A DNA stretch of 40,430 nt from contig PKWU01000048.1 in NCBI GenBank assembly GCA_003132145.1, forward strand, positions 1 through 40,430, written 5' to 3'. The stretch is from Granulicella sp. (GTDB lineage: Bacteria; Acidobacteriota; Terriglobia; Terriglobales; Acidobacteriaceae). A program made the position numbers and the translations under genes. The notes below the pieces were generated by a model. The model saw nothing but the letters and a program-made list of their open reading frames with translations. It made no database searches and was not told the origin of the DNA. Shown in pieces: positions 19,024 through 27,076 of the stretch. Position 1 is the first letter of the stretch; each line of letters opens with the position of its first letter.

Positions 19024-19323
19024 TTAGCGCCAGCGGCCGGGGTGCCAGACGTGGCCGCCGCGCTCGGCACGCCACTCTCCGGGGACCCAGACGGCACCGC
19101 GATGGGGCGGGCGCATGTAGCTGCCGGGGACCCAGACGTAGCCATGGCCGTCCCAGCGGTGGTAGCCGGGGACCCAGACCCAGTCGTGGTGCGCGGGCGG
19201 GACTACGGGGATGACTTCGACGGGGCGGGGAGGCGGCGGGCCGATGCGGATGACGATCTGGGCGTTGGCCGCGCCGACGGTGAGAAAGAGAGCGCAGGCG
19301 GCGGTGAGGATTTGCTTCTTCAT
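19024..19323 (-). CDS. secreted WXXGXW-repeat protein
   Basis: A 99-residue exported protein. The signal peptide is MKKQILTAACALFLTVGAANA (cut before QIVIR). The mature part has a Pro-rich start (IGPPPPRPVEVIPVV) and four copies of the W-V/H-P-G-x-W type repeat: WVPGYHRW, WVPGSYM, WVPGEW and WHPGRW. This YXWGXW/WXXGXW repeat family is common in periplasmic or surface proteins of unknown role. The region 19324-19489 is shared with the divergent gene at 19490; CATAAT near 19362 (minus strand) is a possible -10. Confidence 0.88.
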   Translation of the reverse strand: MKKQILTAACALFLTVGAANAQIVIRIGPPPPRPVEVIPVVPPAHHDWVWVPGYHRWDGHGYVWVPGSYMRPPHRGAVWVPGEWRAERGGHVWHPGRWR

Positions 19324-19489
19324 CGTTTTCGTATCTTCTTGGAACTGCTCCTGATTATGACGGGGATACAGGGAGGAAAGTTATGATGGCGCAGAGGAGA
19401 AGTTGTGGGGCGGTTCTCCGCGATTTGCGAAGGCCCGGTACAACGATTTTTATGGCAGATGGATCAAACCAGTGAGAGGTATCAATTTT

Positions 19490-19891
19490 ATGCGTACTAT
19501 CACATCGTTTGCGTTGGCCGCGGTTGCGGGAATCGCTATGGCGGCGGCTCCCATGGCCCAGGCCCAGATCAGCGTCAGCGTTGGAGTCGAGCCCGCCTGT
19601 CCCTATGGCTACTACGACTACGCGCCGTACAGCTGCAGTCCTTACGGCTACTATGGGCCGCAGTACTTCAATAGCGGCGTGTTCATCGGTGTGGGGCCGT
19701 GGTTCCATGGCTCGAACGACTTCCATGGAACCGTGAACAACCGTTTCGACCCGCATCATGGGTACAAGGGCGCAATGCCGAATATCGGCGATAAAGCTAC
19801 CCCTCCGGCCAAAGCGCGCGCCTTCAAGGGCAACGAAGAGCGCGATGGGCGCGGCAACGTCACCGGCGGCAAGGGCGGCAAGAAGAAGTAG
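19490..19891 (+). CDS. small secreted protein, Tyr/Gly-rich, unknown function
   Basis: A 133-residue protein with a signal peptide (about 1-25, ending AQAQ), then a Tyr/Pro/Gly-rich segment (CPYGYYDYAPYSCSPYGYYG) with two cysteines, a GVFIGVGPWFHG segment, and a highly charged Lys/Gly-rich tail ending GGKGGKKK. No domain is recognised. GAGAGGT lies about 8 nt before the ATG. The neighbouring divergent WXXGXW protein is also a small secreted low-complexity protein, so the two may belong to the same envelope response; that is inference. Confidence 0.75.
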   Translation: MRTITSFALAAVAGIAMAAAPMAQAQISVSVGVEPACPYGYYDYAPYSCSPYGYYGPQYFNSGVFIGVGPWFHGSNDFHGTVNNRFDPHHGYKGAMPNIGDKATPPAKARAFKGNEERDGRGNVTGGKGGKKK

Positions 19892-19931
19892 GTAGAGGTT
19901 TCAGTCCTGAGATGGATGCAGGTTGAGCGAA

Positions 19932-19965
19932 AGAGGCCCGGCGGTTTGCCGGGCCTCTGCGTTTG
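19932..19965 (+). terminator. intrinsic terminator
   Basis: AGAGGCCCGGC (19932-19942) pairs perfectly with GCCGGGCCTCT (19948-19958) around GGTTT, 11 pairs, followed by a moderately T-rich GCGTTTGTCTT. It lies 40 bp after the stop of the secreted-protein gene. Confidence 0.8.
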
Positions 19966-20049
19966 TCTTGACTTATCTCTGTCGAAGTCAAGCTGCAGCC
20001 CGCTCGCAGTGGAGCGCGGTTCGCGCGAAGGATGGGGCGCCGGGCTGGA

Positions 20050-20484
20050 CTAGAAGTGGTGAAAGCCGGTTGCGACAAAGATGAGGAAGAGTCCGACGCC
20101 TAAACCGACAACCAAGGCGGTGCGCCGGGCGCGGGCAAAGCCAGGGTCGTCGATGCGGATTGCGCCGTAGCAGAGCCACCAGTGAATCGTCATCAGGGGG
20201 ACGGCGAGTTCGAGGAACCAGAAGCCGATGGCGCCCATGAGACTGAGAAAGGGAAACAACCTGAGGAAGAGGAAGATGAAGGAGGAGCCGGCCATGATCT
20301 TGAGATAGCTGGCGTCGCTGCATGCCTGGTTCACGCGGGCGAACTGGGCAGCGGAGGCGGCCGCGGCGGCAGGGTCGATGGGGGCGCAACAGAAAGAGCA
20401 GGACTGCATCGAGGTGTTGATCGTCTCTTTGCAGTTGGGGCACGGAAAGACGCCGACCTTCGAGGAAAGGCTCAAACCAGGCAT
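20050..20484 (-). CDS. zinc-ribbon membrane protein
   Basis: A 144-residue protein with an N-terminal zinc ribbon (Cys15, Cys18, Cys29, Cys32 in CPNCKE...CSFC) and about three membrane helices at roughly residues 65-125 (IFLFLRLFPFLSLMGAIGFWF, then LVVGLGVGLFLIFVA near the end). The layout is that of a small zinc-ribbon-plus-membrane protein of unknown role. A conserved IDDPGFARARR loop lies between the helices. It is divergent from the acyltransferase gene, 147 bp apart. Confidence 0.78.
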   Translation of the reverse strand: MPGLSLSSKVGVFPCPNCKETINTSMQSCSFCCAPIDPAAAAASAAQFARVNQACSDASYLKIMAGSSFIFLFLRLFPFLSLMGAIGFWFLELAVPLMTIHWWLCYGAIRIDDPGFARARRTALVVGLGVGLFLIFVATGFHHF

Positions 20485-20631
20485 CGCAATTGTTGCCTCG
20501 CAGAATTACTGGAAAGGTTAGCACAGGCAACATGCAGGGGACAGCCACGCTCATGCGATGAGAGTGCATGAATAGGGCTCCGCAAAGGTACCGCGCACGA
20601 GCGGCGCCGGATGAGCGATGATGGATGAGTC

Positions 20632-21870
20632 ATGGAATCCGTCGCCAAGCCGGCCTCGCAGCGAGTTCTGTCAGTGGACGTGCTGCGCGGACTGACCATC
20701 GCGTTGATGATCCTGGTGAACGATCCGGGCGACTGGGACCGTGTGTACACGCAACTGGACCACGCGGCGTGGAACGGGTTTACGCTGACCGACCTGGTGT
20801 TTCCGAACTTTCTGTTTCTGGTTGGGGCGGCGATCATTTTTTCGCTGGAGGGACGCATTGCGCGGGGCGAACCGCGGAGCGCACTGGCGGGACACATGGT
20901 GCGGCGGGCGGCCACGCTGTTTGCGATCAAGATGGCTCTCAGCGCGTTTCCGCACTTTCACTGGACTCACCTGCGTCTGTTTGGCGTGCTGACGCGGATT
21001 GCGGTCTGCTATCTGGCGGTGGGGCTGATCTGCCTGGCGACGCGGCGGGCCGGCGCGCTGTTTGCGATTGCCGCCGGGCTGCTGGCCGGCTACTGGGCGC
21101 TGATGCGCTTTATGCCTGTGCCGGGCTTTGGCGTGCCGACGCATGCGATGGCGATTCTCGATCCGGAGCGCAACCTTGCGGCGTGGATCGACCGAGGGTT
21201 TACGGCGTTCACGCAGCGGACGGTCCACACGGGGACAATGTACGACCACACGCGCGACCCCGAAGGTCTGCTGAGTACGCTGCCCGCGATTGCGACCACG
21301 CTGATCGGCGCGGCGGCTGGGCTGTGGATACGGCGGGTTGGAGGCGCGAAGGAGAACCGCAGCCTGGGGTGCATCAGCCGCGCGCACTGCATGGTTGGCC
21401 TGTTCCTGGCGGGGATTGCGAGCCTGACCGCGGGGCTGGCTTGGAGTCCCTGGTTCCCGATCAATAAGAACCTGTGGACCAGCTCGTATGTTTTATTTGC
21501 GGCCGGCTGGTCGCTGGTGCTGCTTGCGCTTTGCACCTGGCTGGTCGACGTTCGGCGGATGAACGAGAGGCCGGCGGGGAGAGCAGTGCTGTGGCCCTGG
21601 CTTGTCTTCGGGTCGAACGCGATTACGGCGTTTGTGCTGTCGAACTTTCTGGTGGAGACGATGCTGTGGATCAAGGTCCCGGCGGGAGGGGTGGTCAACC
21701 CGGACGCGCCAGCCGGCCCCATCAGCGCGTGGCTGTGGGTGTATCAGCATGGGTTCGCGCACGGGCAATCCACGGAGGTGACTTCGCTTGCGTTTGCGCT
21801 GGCGTTCACGGCTCTGTGCTTCGTTCCCAACTGGATGTTGTGGCGCAGGAAGATTTTTTTGAGGATTTGA
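20632..21870 (+). CDS. HGSNAT-like membrane acyltransferase (DUF5009/DUF1624 family)
   Basis: A 412-residue protein with about ten membrane helices. The family start is RVLSVDVLRGLTIALMILVN, followed by a conserved HAAWNGFTLTDLVFPNFLF segment with the His implicated in acetyl transfer in the human heparan glucosaminide N-acetyltransferase. The later region WSLVLLALCTW, FGSNAITAFVLS and WMLWRRKIFLRI is also typical. Bacterial relatives (NagX-like) often lie near amino-sugar catabolic genes, but none is near here. Acetyl-CoA-dependent acetylation of an external sugar is the family-based expectation; substrate is unknown. Confidence 0.88.
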   Translation: MESVAKPASQRVLSVDVLRGLTIALMILVNDPGDWDRVYTQLDHAAWNGFTLTDLVFPNFLFLVGAAIIFSLEGRIARGEPRSALAGHMVRRAATLFAIKMALSAFPHFHWTHLRLFGVLTRIAVCYLAVGLICLATRRAGALFAIAAGLLAGYWALMRFMPVPGFGVPTHAMAILDPERNLAAWIDRGFTAFTQRTVHTGTMYDHTRDPEGLLSTLPAIATTLIGAAAGLWIRRVGGAKENRSLGCISRAHCMVGLFLAGIASLTAGLAWSPWFPINKNLWTSSYVLFAAGWSLVLLALCTWLVDVRRMNERPAGRAVLWPWLVFGSNAITAFVLSNFLVETMLWIKVPAGGVVNPDAPAGPISAWLWVYQHGFAHGQSTEVTSLAFALAFTALCFVPNWMLWRRKIFLRI

Positions 21871-21890
21871 CGATTTAAGTTCGACCCAAA

Positions 21891-22006
21891 CTTAGAGCAT
21901 TTAGGGAATGATGTAGACCGTTGCACGGCGAGCAAAAGCAGATTCCTCCGCTTCGCTGCGGAATGACAAACAAATTGGTTTATAGCAATTCCTAAAATGC
22001 TCTAAG
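21891..22006. mobile_element. MITE-like element, copy A
   Basis: A 116-bp element with terminal inverted repeats CTTAGAGCATTT (21891-21902) and AAATGCTCTAAG (21995-22006) and further imperfect pairing inward over about 27 bp. Its centre holds the shared CAGATTCCTCCGC...GCGGAATGAC hairpin. A second copy in the same orientation lies at 30038-30149. It encodes nothing. Such elements move by transposases encoded elsewhere. Confidence 0.8.
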
Positions 22007-22029
22007 CTCGACCCGTTACCATGGAAGAC

Positions 22030-22053
22030 GCCTCGGCTGGTCCGAGGCAGGAG
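22030..22053 (+). promoter_or_regulatory. hairpin abutting the ubiD ribosome binding site
   Basis: GCCTCGG (22030-22036) pairs with CCGAGGC (22042-22048) around CTGGT. AGGAG (22049-22053), the ribosome site for ubiD at 22061, follows directly. The hairpin could affect access to that site. Confidence 0.45.
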
Positions 22054-22060
22054 CGCGCAC

Positions 22061-23692
22061 ATGGCCTATACCGATCTACGCGACTGGATCAAGCAACTGG
22101 ACAAGGCAGGCGAACTGAAGCGGATACCTGAGGTGGTGAGCCCGCGTCTGGAGATGGCGGAGATCGCCGACCGCGCGGCCAAGCTGGGCAAGGGCACCGC
22201 AAAGGCAGGCGGGCCGGCGCTGCTGTTCGAGAACGTCGCGGGGTTTCCCGGCGCGAAGGTGCTGATGAACCAGTTCGGCTCCCAGCGGCGCATGAAGCTG
22301 GCGCTGGAGGTCGATTCGCTGGATGCGATTGCAGAGCGGATTCGTTCGCTGATTCATCCCGAGACGCCGACCACGCTGATGGACAAGCTGAAGCTGCTGC
22401 CGAAACTGGCCGAGGTTGGGAGCTTCTTTCCTAAGGTGATCGCGGCGAAAGACGCGGCGTGCAAGCAGGTTGTACATCGCACGGTTGAGGATGGCGGGGA
22501 GGGGATCGACCTACGGAAGCTGCCGGTGCTGACGACATGGCCGGAGGACGGCGGGCCGTTCATTACGCTGCCGTGTGTCGTCACGCGCGATGCGAAGTCT
22601 GGCAAGCGCAACGTGGGCATGTACCGCATGCAGGTGTACGACGGGCAGACGACGGGGATGCACTGGCAGCGGCAGAAGAACGCGGCGGAACACCTGCGCG
22701 ACCGCCTGCGCGCGGCTGCTCAGACTGGCACGGGTGCGAGTGATGCGAACGATCTGGCTGCGCGCGTGGAGTTGATGGCGCAGACCGCTGGCGGTACGAC
22801 TGCGGCGGCGGGCCCTTCGACGATTCCGGCGACGACGCTGAGCAAAATTAATGCTGGGCGGATGGAGGTCGCTGTGGCGATTGGGACCGATCCGGCGACG
22901 ACGTTTGCGGCGATTGTGCCCGCGCCGCCCGATGTCGAGGAGTACCTGATTGCGGGATTTTTGCGCGGCAAGCCGGTGGAGCTGGTGAAGTGCGAGACGG
23001 TCGATCTCGAGGTGCCTGCGCACGCGGAGTACATTCTCGAGGGCTATGTGAACCTCGGCGAGTTGCGGACGGAAGGGCCGTTTGGCGATCACACGGGCTT
23101 CTACACCATGGCGGACGAGTACCCGGTCTTCCACGTCACATGCATCACGCATCGCCGGGAGCCGATCTACGCGGCGACGGTGGTGGGCAAGCCGCCGATG
23201 GAGGACGCCTGGATGGGCAAGGCCGTGGAACGCATCTTTCTGCCGCTGATGCAACTGACGCTGCCGGAGATCGTGGACGTGTGCCTGCCGCCCGAGGCGG
23301 TGTTTCACAACCTGATGATTGTGTCGATCAAGAAGTCGTACGCGGGGCACGCGCGCAAGGTGATGCACGGGATATGGGCGATGGGGCAGGCGATGTTCAC
23401 CAAGTGCGTGATCGTGGTGGATGAGGACTGCGACGTGCAGGACCTGGCCGAGGTGACGCTGCGCGTGGCGAATAACATAGATCCGGAGCGCGACATCCAG
23501 TTCACGCTGGGGCCGGTGGACACGCTCGACCACGCGAGCCGGTTGCCGAACTACGGATCGAAGATGGGCATCGACGCCACGCGCAAGTGGGCGGCGGAGG
23601 GATTTACGCGGGCGTGGCCGCAGATGCTCAAAATGGAGCCGAGCGTGGTTGCTCGGATCGACTCCATCTGGAAGAAGCTGGGGATTGAGTAG
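22061..23692 (+). CDS. ubiD: UbiD-family decarboxylase
   Basis: A 543-residue prenyl-FMN-dependent decarboxylase of the UbiD family, acting on aromatic acids in quinone synthesis or related reactions. Landmarks are the N-terminal TDLRDWIKQLDKAGEL, LPVLTTWPEDGGPFIT, NVGMYRMQVYD, TEGPFGDHTGFYT with the catalytic Glu, and KVMHGIWAMGQ. A segment of about 50 residues (roughly 215-260, Ala/Thr-rich) interrupts the domain between HWQRQKNAAEH and INAGRMEVAVAIG, which is unusual for the family. In a menaquinone-using bacterium the role is probably quinone synthesis. AGGAG precedes the ATG. No ubiX is in the window. Confidence 0.92.
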   Translation: MAYTDLRDWIKQLDKAGELKRIPEVVSPRLEMAEIADRAAKLGKGTAKAGGPALLFENVAGFPGAKVLMNQFGSQRRMKLALEVDSLDAIAERIRSLIHPETPTTLMDKLKLLPKLAEVGSFFPKVIAAKDAACKQVVHRTVEDGGEGIDLRKLPVLTTWPEDGGPFITLPCVVTRDAKSGKRNVGMYRMQVYDGQTTGMHWQRQKNAAEHLRDRLRAAAQTGTGASDANDLAARVELMAQTAGGTTAAAGPSTIPATTLSKINAGRMEVAVAIGTDPATTFAAIVPAPPDVEEYLIAGFLRGKPVELVKCETVDLEVPAHAEYILEGYVNLGELRTEGPFGDHTGFYTMADEYPVFHVTCITHRREPIYAATVVGKPPMEDAWMGKAVERIFLPLMQLTLPEIVDVCLPPEAVFHNLMIVSIKKSYAGHARKVMHGIWAMGQAMFTKCVIVVDEDCDVQDLAEVTLRVANNIDPERDIQFTLGPVDTLDHASRLPNYGSKMGIDATRKWAAEGFTRAWPQMLKMEPSVVARIDSIWKKLGIE

Positions 23693-23794
23693 GGCCTGCT
23701 CTGCCAAGAGGCATCGCCTTTTGCCCTCCACAGACACGCGATTTGCTCTCGACTTCGCTTGCCGCGTGGATTTCAGCATGCGGCGCTTGCGTCG

Positions 23795-23806
23795 TATACT
23801 CAAGCC
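23795..23806 (+). promoter_or_regulatory. possible leaderless promoter -10 of nuoI
   Basis: TATACT at 23795-23800 ends 6 nt before the nuoI ATG at 23807. No ribosome site lies between. A convincing -35 is not seen. Confidence 0.45.
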
Positions 23807-24310
23807 ATGTCTGTCGTGAAAAATGCCGCTGCGATTGCCAAGGGGATGAGCATCACCCTGGGGCAGATCTTCCAGCCGACCGAGGTGGAGAACTATCCCG
23901 ACGGCAAGGGGCCGATGCGTGGCGCGCAGTTTGAGGAGCGCTTCCGCGGCAAGCACCAGTTGCAGCGCGACGAGAACGGCCTGGAGAAGTGCGTTGCGTG
24001 CTTCCTGTGCGCGGCTGCGTGCCCGGCCAACTGCATCTACATCGAGGCGGCGGAGAACACCGAGACCGAGCGCATCTCGTCGTCCGAGAGATACGCGAAG
24101 GTGTACAACATCGACTACAACCGGTGCATCTTCTGCGGCTACTGCGTGGAGGCATGCCCGACCGACGCGATCACGCATGGGCACGGCTTCGAGCTGGCTT
24201 CGCTGAACGCGACTTCGCTGGTGATGCGCAAGGAAGACCTGCTGGTTTCCATCCACGGATTGCCCGATGCGGTTGCGTCGGACAAGGATGAGGCGGAGAT
24301 TCTCGCCTGA
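23807..24310 (+). CDS. nuoI: NADH-quinone oxidoreductase subunit I (NuoI)
   Basis: A 167-residue two-cluster ferredoxin-type subunit of respiratory complex I that carries electrons toward the quinone site. The two [4Fe-4S] motifs are CVACFLCAAACP (Cys62, 65, 68, 72) and CIFCGYCVEACP (Cys107, 110, 113, 117). The N-terminal GQIFQPTEVENYP region and C-terminal length fit NuoI. It stands alone, without other nuo genes in the window, between ubiD and a peroxiredoxin gene on the same strand. A start at 23759 is possible in frame but lies upstream of a TATACT box. Confidence 0.93.
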   Translation: MSVVKNAAAIAKGMSITLGQIFQPTEVENYPDGKGPMRGAQFEERFRGKHQLQRDENGLEKCVACFLCAAACPANCIYIEAAENTETERISSSERYAKVYNIDYNRCIFCGYCVEACPTDAITHGHGFELASLNATSLVMRKEDLLVSIHGLPDAVASDKDEAEILA

Positions 24311-24382
24311 GCCTGCGCGCTGACGGCGATTCGCGCGGGTGAAATTGGGAAAAAGATGAGGGATGGCTGCAATAATAGAGGT

Positions 24383-25105
24383 GTGAAGACCGCACCCAAG
24401 CCGCCGTTGCCGCCGCTACAGGACGCGCTCGACCGCATCACCGAGAACACGCGCGCGCTGGTGCAGGCCGAGCGGCTGGCCGTCTCCGAGCATGCAAGCG
24501 AAGAACTTTTTGAATCGGGGATTGAAGACCGCATCCTGCGCGTGGGCTCCGCGATGCCGGAGTTCACGCTGCCCGACGCGCTGACCGGAAAGCCCGTCTG
24601 CTCCGCCGACCTGCTGGCGCTGGGGCCGCTGGTGGTCAAGTTCTTTCGCGGGCGGTGGTGTCCCTACTGCGTCACCGAGCTGGAACGCTGGCGCGATCTG
24701 CACGACGAGGTGCGCGCGATGGGCGCGTTCCTGGTGGCGATCTCGCCACAGACTCCGCGCCAGAACGACTTCACGCTGCAGCAGCATGGGCTGCCGTTCC
24801 CGATTCTCTCGGACGCGGGGGCAGCGCTGGCCGAGCGATTTGGCATTGCCTACACAGTGCCGGAGGAGCACCGCCGCTACTACGAGGGGATTCTGGTGAA
24901 CATTCCGTTTGTCAACTCCGGCGGAACATACGCGAATGCGAGCGAAGAGAGCTGGCGGCTGCCGCTGCCCGCGATCTTCGTGGTGAGGCAGGACGGGACG
25001 ATTGCGTTCAGCGAGGGGTATGCCGACTTCCGCGTGCGGCCCGAACCGAGCGATGCGATGGAAGCGCTGGCGGCTCTCGTTCCTTCATCCCACCCATCGC
25101 GATAA
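24383..25105 (+). CDS. peroxiredoxin-like (AhpC/TSA family) protein
   Basis: A 240-residue thioredoxin-fold protein. The N-terminal 50 residues are helical and charged; then MPEFTLPDALTGKPV, VVKFFRGRWCPYC with a CxxC-like pair at the peroxidatic position, and a C-terminal AIFVVRQDGTIAF typical of redoxins. The RGRWCPYC arrangement is that of bacterial peroxiredoxin-like redoxins (selenoprotein-U-like group), which reduce peroxides. GTG 24383 is chosen because codon bias begins there and an AATAAT box ends 6 nt before it; the alternative is ATG 24356. A CATCGCG/CGCGATG hairpin (25094-25114) overlaps the stop codon and may end transcription. Confidence 0.85.
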   Translation: MKTAPKPPLPPLQDALDRITENTRALVQAERLAVSEHASEELFESGIEDRILRVGSAMPEFTLPDALTGKPVCSADLLALGPLVVKFFRGRWCPYCVTELERWRDLHDEVRAMGAFLVAISPQTPRQNDFTLQQHGLPFPILSDAGAALAERFGIAYTVPEEHRRYYEGILVNIPFVNSGGTYANASEESWRLPLPAIFVVRQDGTIAFSEGYADFRVRPEPSDAMEALAALVPSSHPSR

Positions 25106-25141
25106 CACCGCGATGAATGGGGCAGCCGCCTAGAGGCAAAC

Positions 25142-25300
25142 ATGGATGAAAAATGGTTACGGGAGCGCATCGCCGATATTGATGCGGAGATAAAGAAGTT
25201 GGAACACAACAAGGCCAATAATCCTACCGAGTTGGGCGTCCTTTATGACAAAAGGATTGCCACGATGGTGGAGATGCGCAAGTTGCTCGAAAAATACTGA
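25142..25300 (+). CDS. small charged helical protein, 52 residues
   Basis: A short reading frame from ATG 25142 to TGA 25298-25300. It starts MDEKWLRERIADIDAEIKKL and is rich in Glu, Lys, Arg and Leu in a heptad-like pattern, so it would form an amphipathic helix or short coiled coil. AGAGG sits upstream at a workable distance. I recognise no family. It lies at the edge of a lower-GC patch, 36 bp after the peroxiredoxin stop and convergent with the protease gene. Reality is supported by the ribosome site and helical composition only. Confidence 0.6.
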   Translation: MDEKWLRERIADIDAEIKKLEHNKANNPTELGVLYDKRIATMVEMRKLLEKY

Positions 25301-25313
25301 TTGTGCTTTAGGT

Positions 25314-26624
25314 CTACTGAGTACAGTCCAAAGTGACTGAGACTTCTGCCCCGATCTTGGCTATCGCTCTCGTACTGATCGCCTGTTGAGAAGGTAGTTT
25401 TTTGTATTTAACGCCCTGTTCGTCCAGCAGGGCACGAACCTCTGACCAATGAACAGCAAAATTCACGTTCTGTGGAACATCTCCGGTAATTTGTGCAACC
25501 CGCAAGGCATCGAGCTTGGAAACGACTACCCCAACAACGTGTCCGCTCGTATCGAAGACTGGACCACCACTGTTGCCAGGCTGAACCGGCGCACTGATCT
25601 GTACAAACCTAATATCGTTTTGTAGACCAGTCGTGGCGCTAAGAACCCCGGTGGAAACGTTCCCCTCGGAAGAGAGGAGCCCTGGCAATGGGAAGCCGAA
25701 GGTCACAACGGTATCACCGACTTTTGGTGAGGTGCCGCTTCTGAAAACTGCGATTTGGTCTGGTTCAATTTCTGCCTTTACGAGGGCCAGATCGGAAGCC
25801 GGGTTCCTGCTGATGACCTGTACAGGCAACCCCCCTTTGATCGTGAGATTTCGGCAGCCTGCCACGACGTGGTTGTTTGTAAGTATTTCCCCATCGCTGC
25901 TGACGAAAAACCCCGTACCAAAAGAATGTTGCGTAGGTTTGGCTTCCTCGTTGACCGGAACCTGCCCATGGTCTCTTTCTACTTGGTTCATCATTTCCAA
26001 GTAGCCTCTTGCTCTTGTAATGGCCTGGGCGTTCAATTCGCTGAATCCGCCTATTTCTATCGTTTTCTTGAACGCCTCTTTAGCCTCGGGATATCGATTG
26101 AGATCGAGGAATGCCACTCCCAGCTGCTCAGGACATGTAGCAAAGTCTGGGTCTAACTCCATGCATCGCCTTAAGATGGGAATCGCGTCTTCAGCCTGTC
26201 CTAGGACTCTCAATAGGAACCCAATCTGATCGAGTCTCTGAGATCTAGTTCTGTCATGATCGAGGTCAGTGCAGTCGTCCTCTTCCTTTCTAACGTAGTC
26301 TAAAGCTCTCCTGAGCAGTGTCTTCTTCAACGAATCCAGATCATAGACTGAATTCTCGCTCTCCAATGCTTGAACCTTCCGCAGCATTGTTGATTTCAAG
26401 TCTTCAGAGTCGAATGTCAGGGTGCCCTTCTTGTAGGCGATCATTTCCTCGACGGATTGACCGTCCGCTTGCAGGGTCGTGGATTGGTTCATCAAATCCG
26501 TACAGTGGTTAAGGTGGTCGATTCGTTGCTGCATGGATTGCGCTCTTCCCAATGTTGGAACGCCAAGAAACATTGCCGCTAGAGTCAAGCTACAGGCGTA
26601 AGGTTTTATCCAAACTTTCTTCAT
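25314..26624 (-). CDS. secreted S1C trypsin-like protease with TPR region
   Basis: A 436-residue exported protein. The signal peptide covers about 1-29 (ends GRA, before QSMQQ). Residues about 130-215 contain tetratricopeptide-like helices (LGQAEDAIPILRRCMELDPD, then LGVAFLDLNRYPEAKEAF). The C-terminal half is a HtrA-type serine protease: His252 in TNNHVVAG, Asp278 in NPASDLALVK and Ser352 in QPGNSGGPV are all present. No PDZ domain follows. Such proteases act in the periplasm on misfolded or signalling proteins; the TPR part may hold a partner. GGAG precedes ATG 26624. Base composition is well below the neighbours (26 of 60 G+C at 26281-26340), suggesting foreign origin. Confidence 0.88.
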   Translation of the reverse strand: MKKVWIKPYACSLTLAAMFLGVPTLGRAQSMQQRIDHLNHCTDLMNQSTTLQADGQSVEEMIAYKKGTLTFDSEDLKSTMLRKVQALESENSVYDLDSLKKTLLRRALDYVRKEEDDCTDLDHDRTRSQRLDQIGFLLRVLGQAEDAIPILRRCMELDPDFATCPEQLGVAFLDLNRYPEAKEAFKKTIEIGGFSELNAQAITRARGYLEMMNQVERDHGQVPVNEEAKPTQHSFGTGFFVSSDGEILTNNHVVAGCRNLTIKGGLPVQVISRNPASDLALVKAEIEPDQIAVFRSGTSPKVGDTVVTFGFPLPGLLSSEGNVSTGVLSATTGLQNDIRFVQISAPVQPGNSGGPVFDTSGHVVGVVVSKLDALRVAQITGDVPQNVNFAVHWSEVRALLDEQGVKYKKLPSQQAISTRAIAKIGAEVSVTLDCTQ

Positions 26625-26762
26625 CGCGAAGACTCCAAAAAGTGAAATGCCGGTCAAGCCGGGTGGACCACCCACGACTCCATCTTGGGTGCCACATTCA
26701 TGCGCAGACTGACGCACAAAATGCTATAGTGGCTGCGTCACCCGGCCACACGGCTATTGAAC

Positions 26763-26957
26763 TTAGAATCTAGTGCGTGGCTGCTTGTCGAGTCTCTTCA
26801 ATTTCATTGAGATTTCGTAGAGTTCTTCAAAGTGTTTTGTCAGTGGTCTCCAACCCTTCTTATTCCGCTCTCTAAGTTCGTGGGCTATTCGCTCAATATC
26901 GAGATGTAGTTGGTAAAGCTCAGAAAATGGAGATTTGACCTGCTCAGGCTTTTTCAT
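26763..26957 (-). CDS. small helical protein, 64 residues
   Basis: The frame starts at ATG 26957 as MKKPEQVKSPFSELYQLH and continues in charged, helix-forming sequence with Leu/Ile spacing (IERIAHELRERNKKGW, then LYEISMKLKRLDKQPRTRF). No signal, membrane segment or known domain is visible. It sits in the same low-GC patch as the protease gene and on the same strand, 138 bp upstream of it. The ribosome site is weak. I do not recognise a family, and chance is possible at this length. Confidence 0.5.
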   Translation of the reverse strand: MKKPEQVKSPFSELYQLHLDIERIAHELRERNKKGWRPLTKHFEELYEISMKLKRLDKQPRTRF

Positions 26958-27007
26958 CCCACCATCGTACTCTCGGCAATTGCCCACCCACAACCCCATC
27001 TGGGTGC

Positions 27008-27040
27008 CCCATCCTTCACCTTTTTCTAGCGAAGGGTGGG
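27008..27040. repeat. hairpin repeat beyond pgi
   Basis: CCCATCCTTC (27008-27017) pairs with GAAGGGTGGG (27031-27040), one wobble pair, around a 13-nt loop. It lies 36 bp beyond the pgi stop on the minus strand. A related GGGTGCCACATTC is present at 26688-26700. It may serve as a transcript end. Confidence 0.6.
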
Positions 27041-27076
27041 TTGACGCGGTCTAATAGAAGGCGCGGTCGTTTATAG

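Noticed and set aside
22511-24256. Long open minus-strand frame opposite ubiD and nuoI
   Set aside because: Its translation is Arg/His/Leu-rich with no domain; it mirrors the codon bias of the real plus-strand genes.
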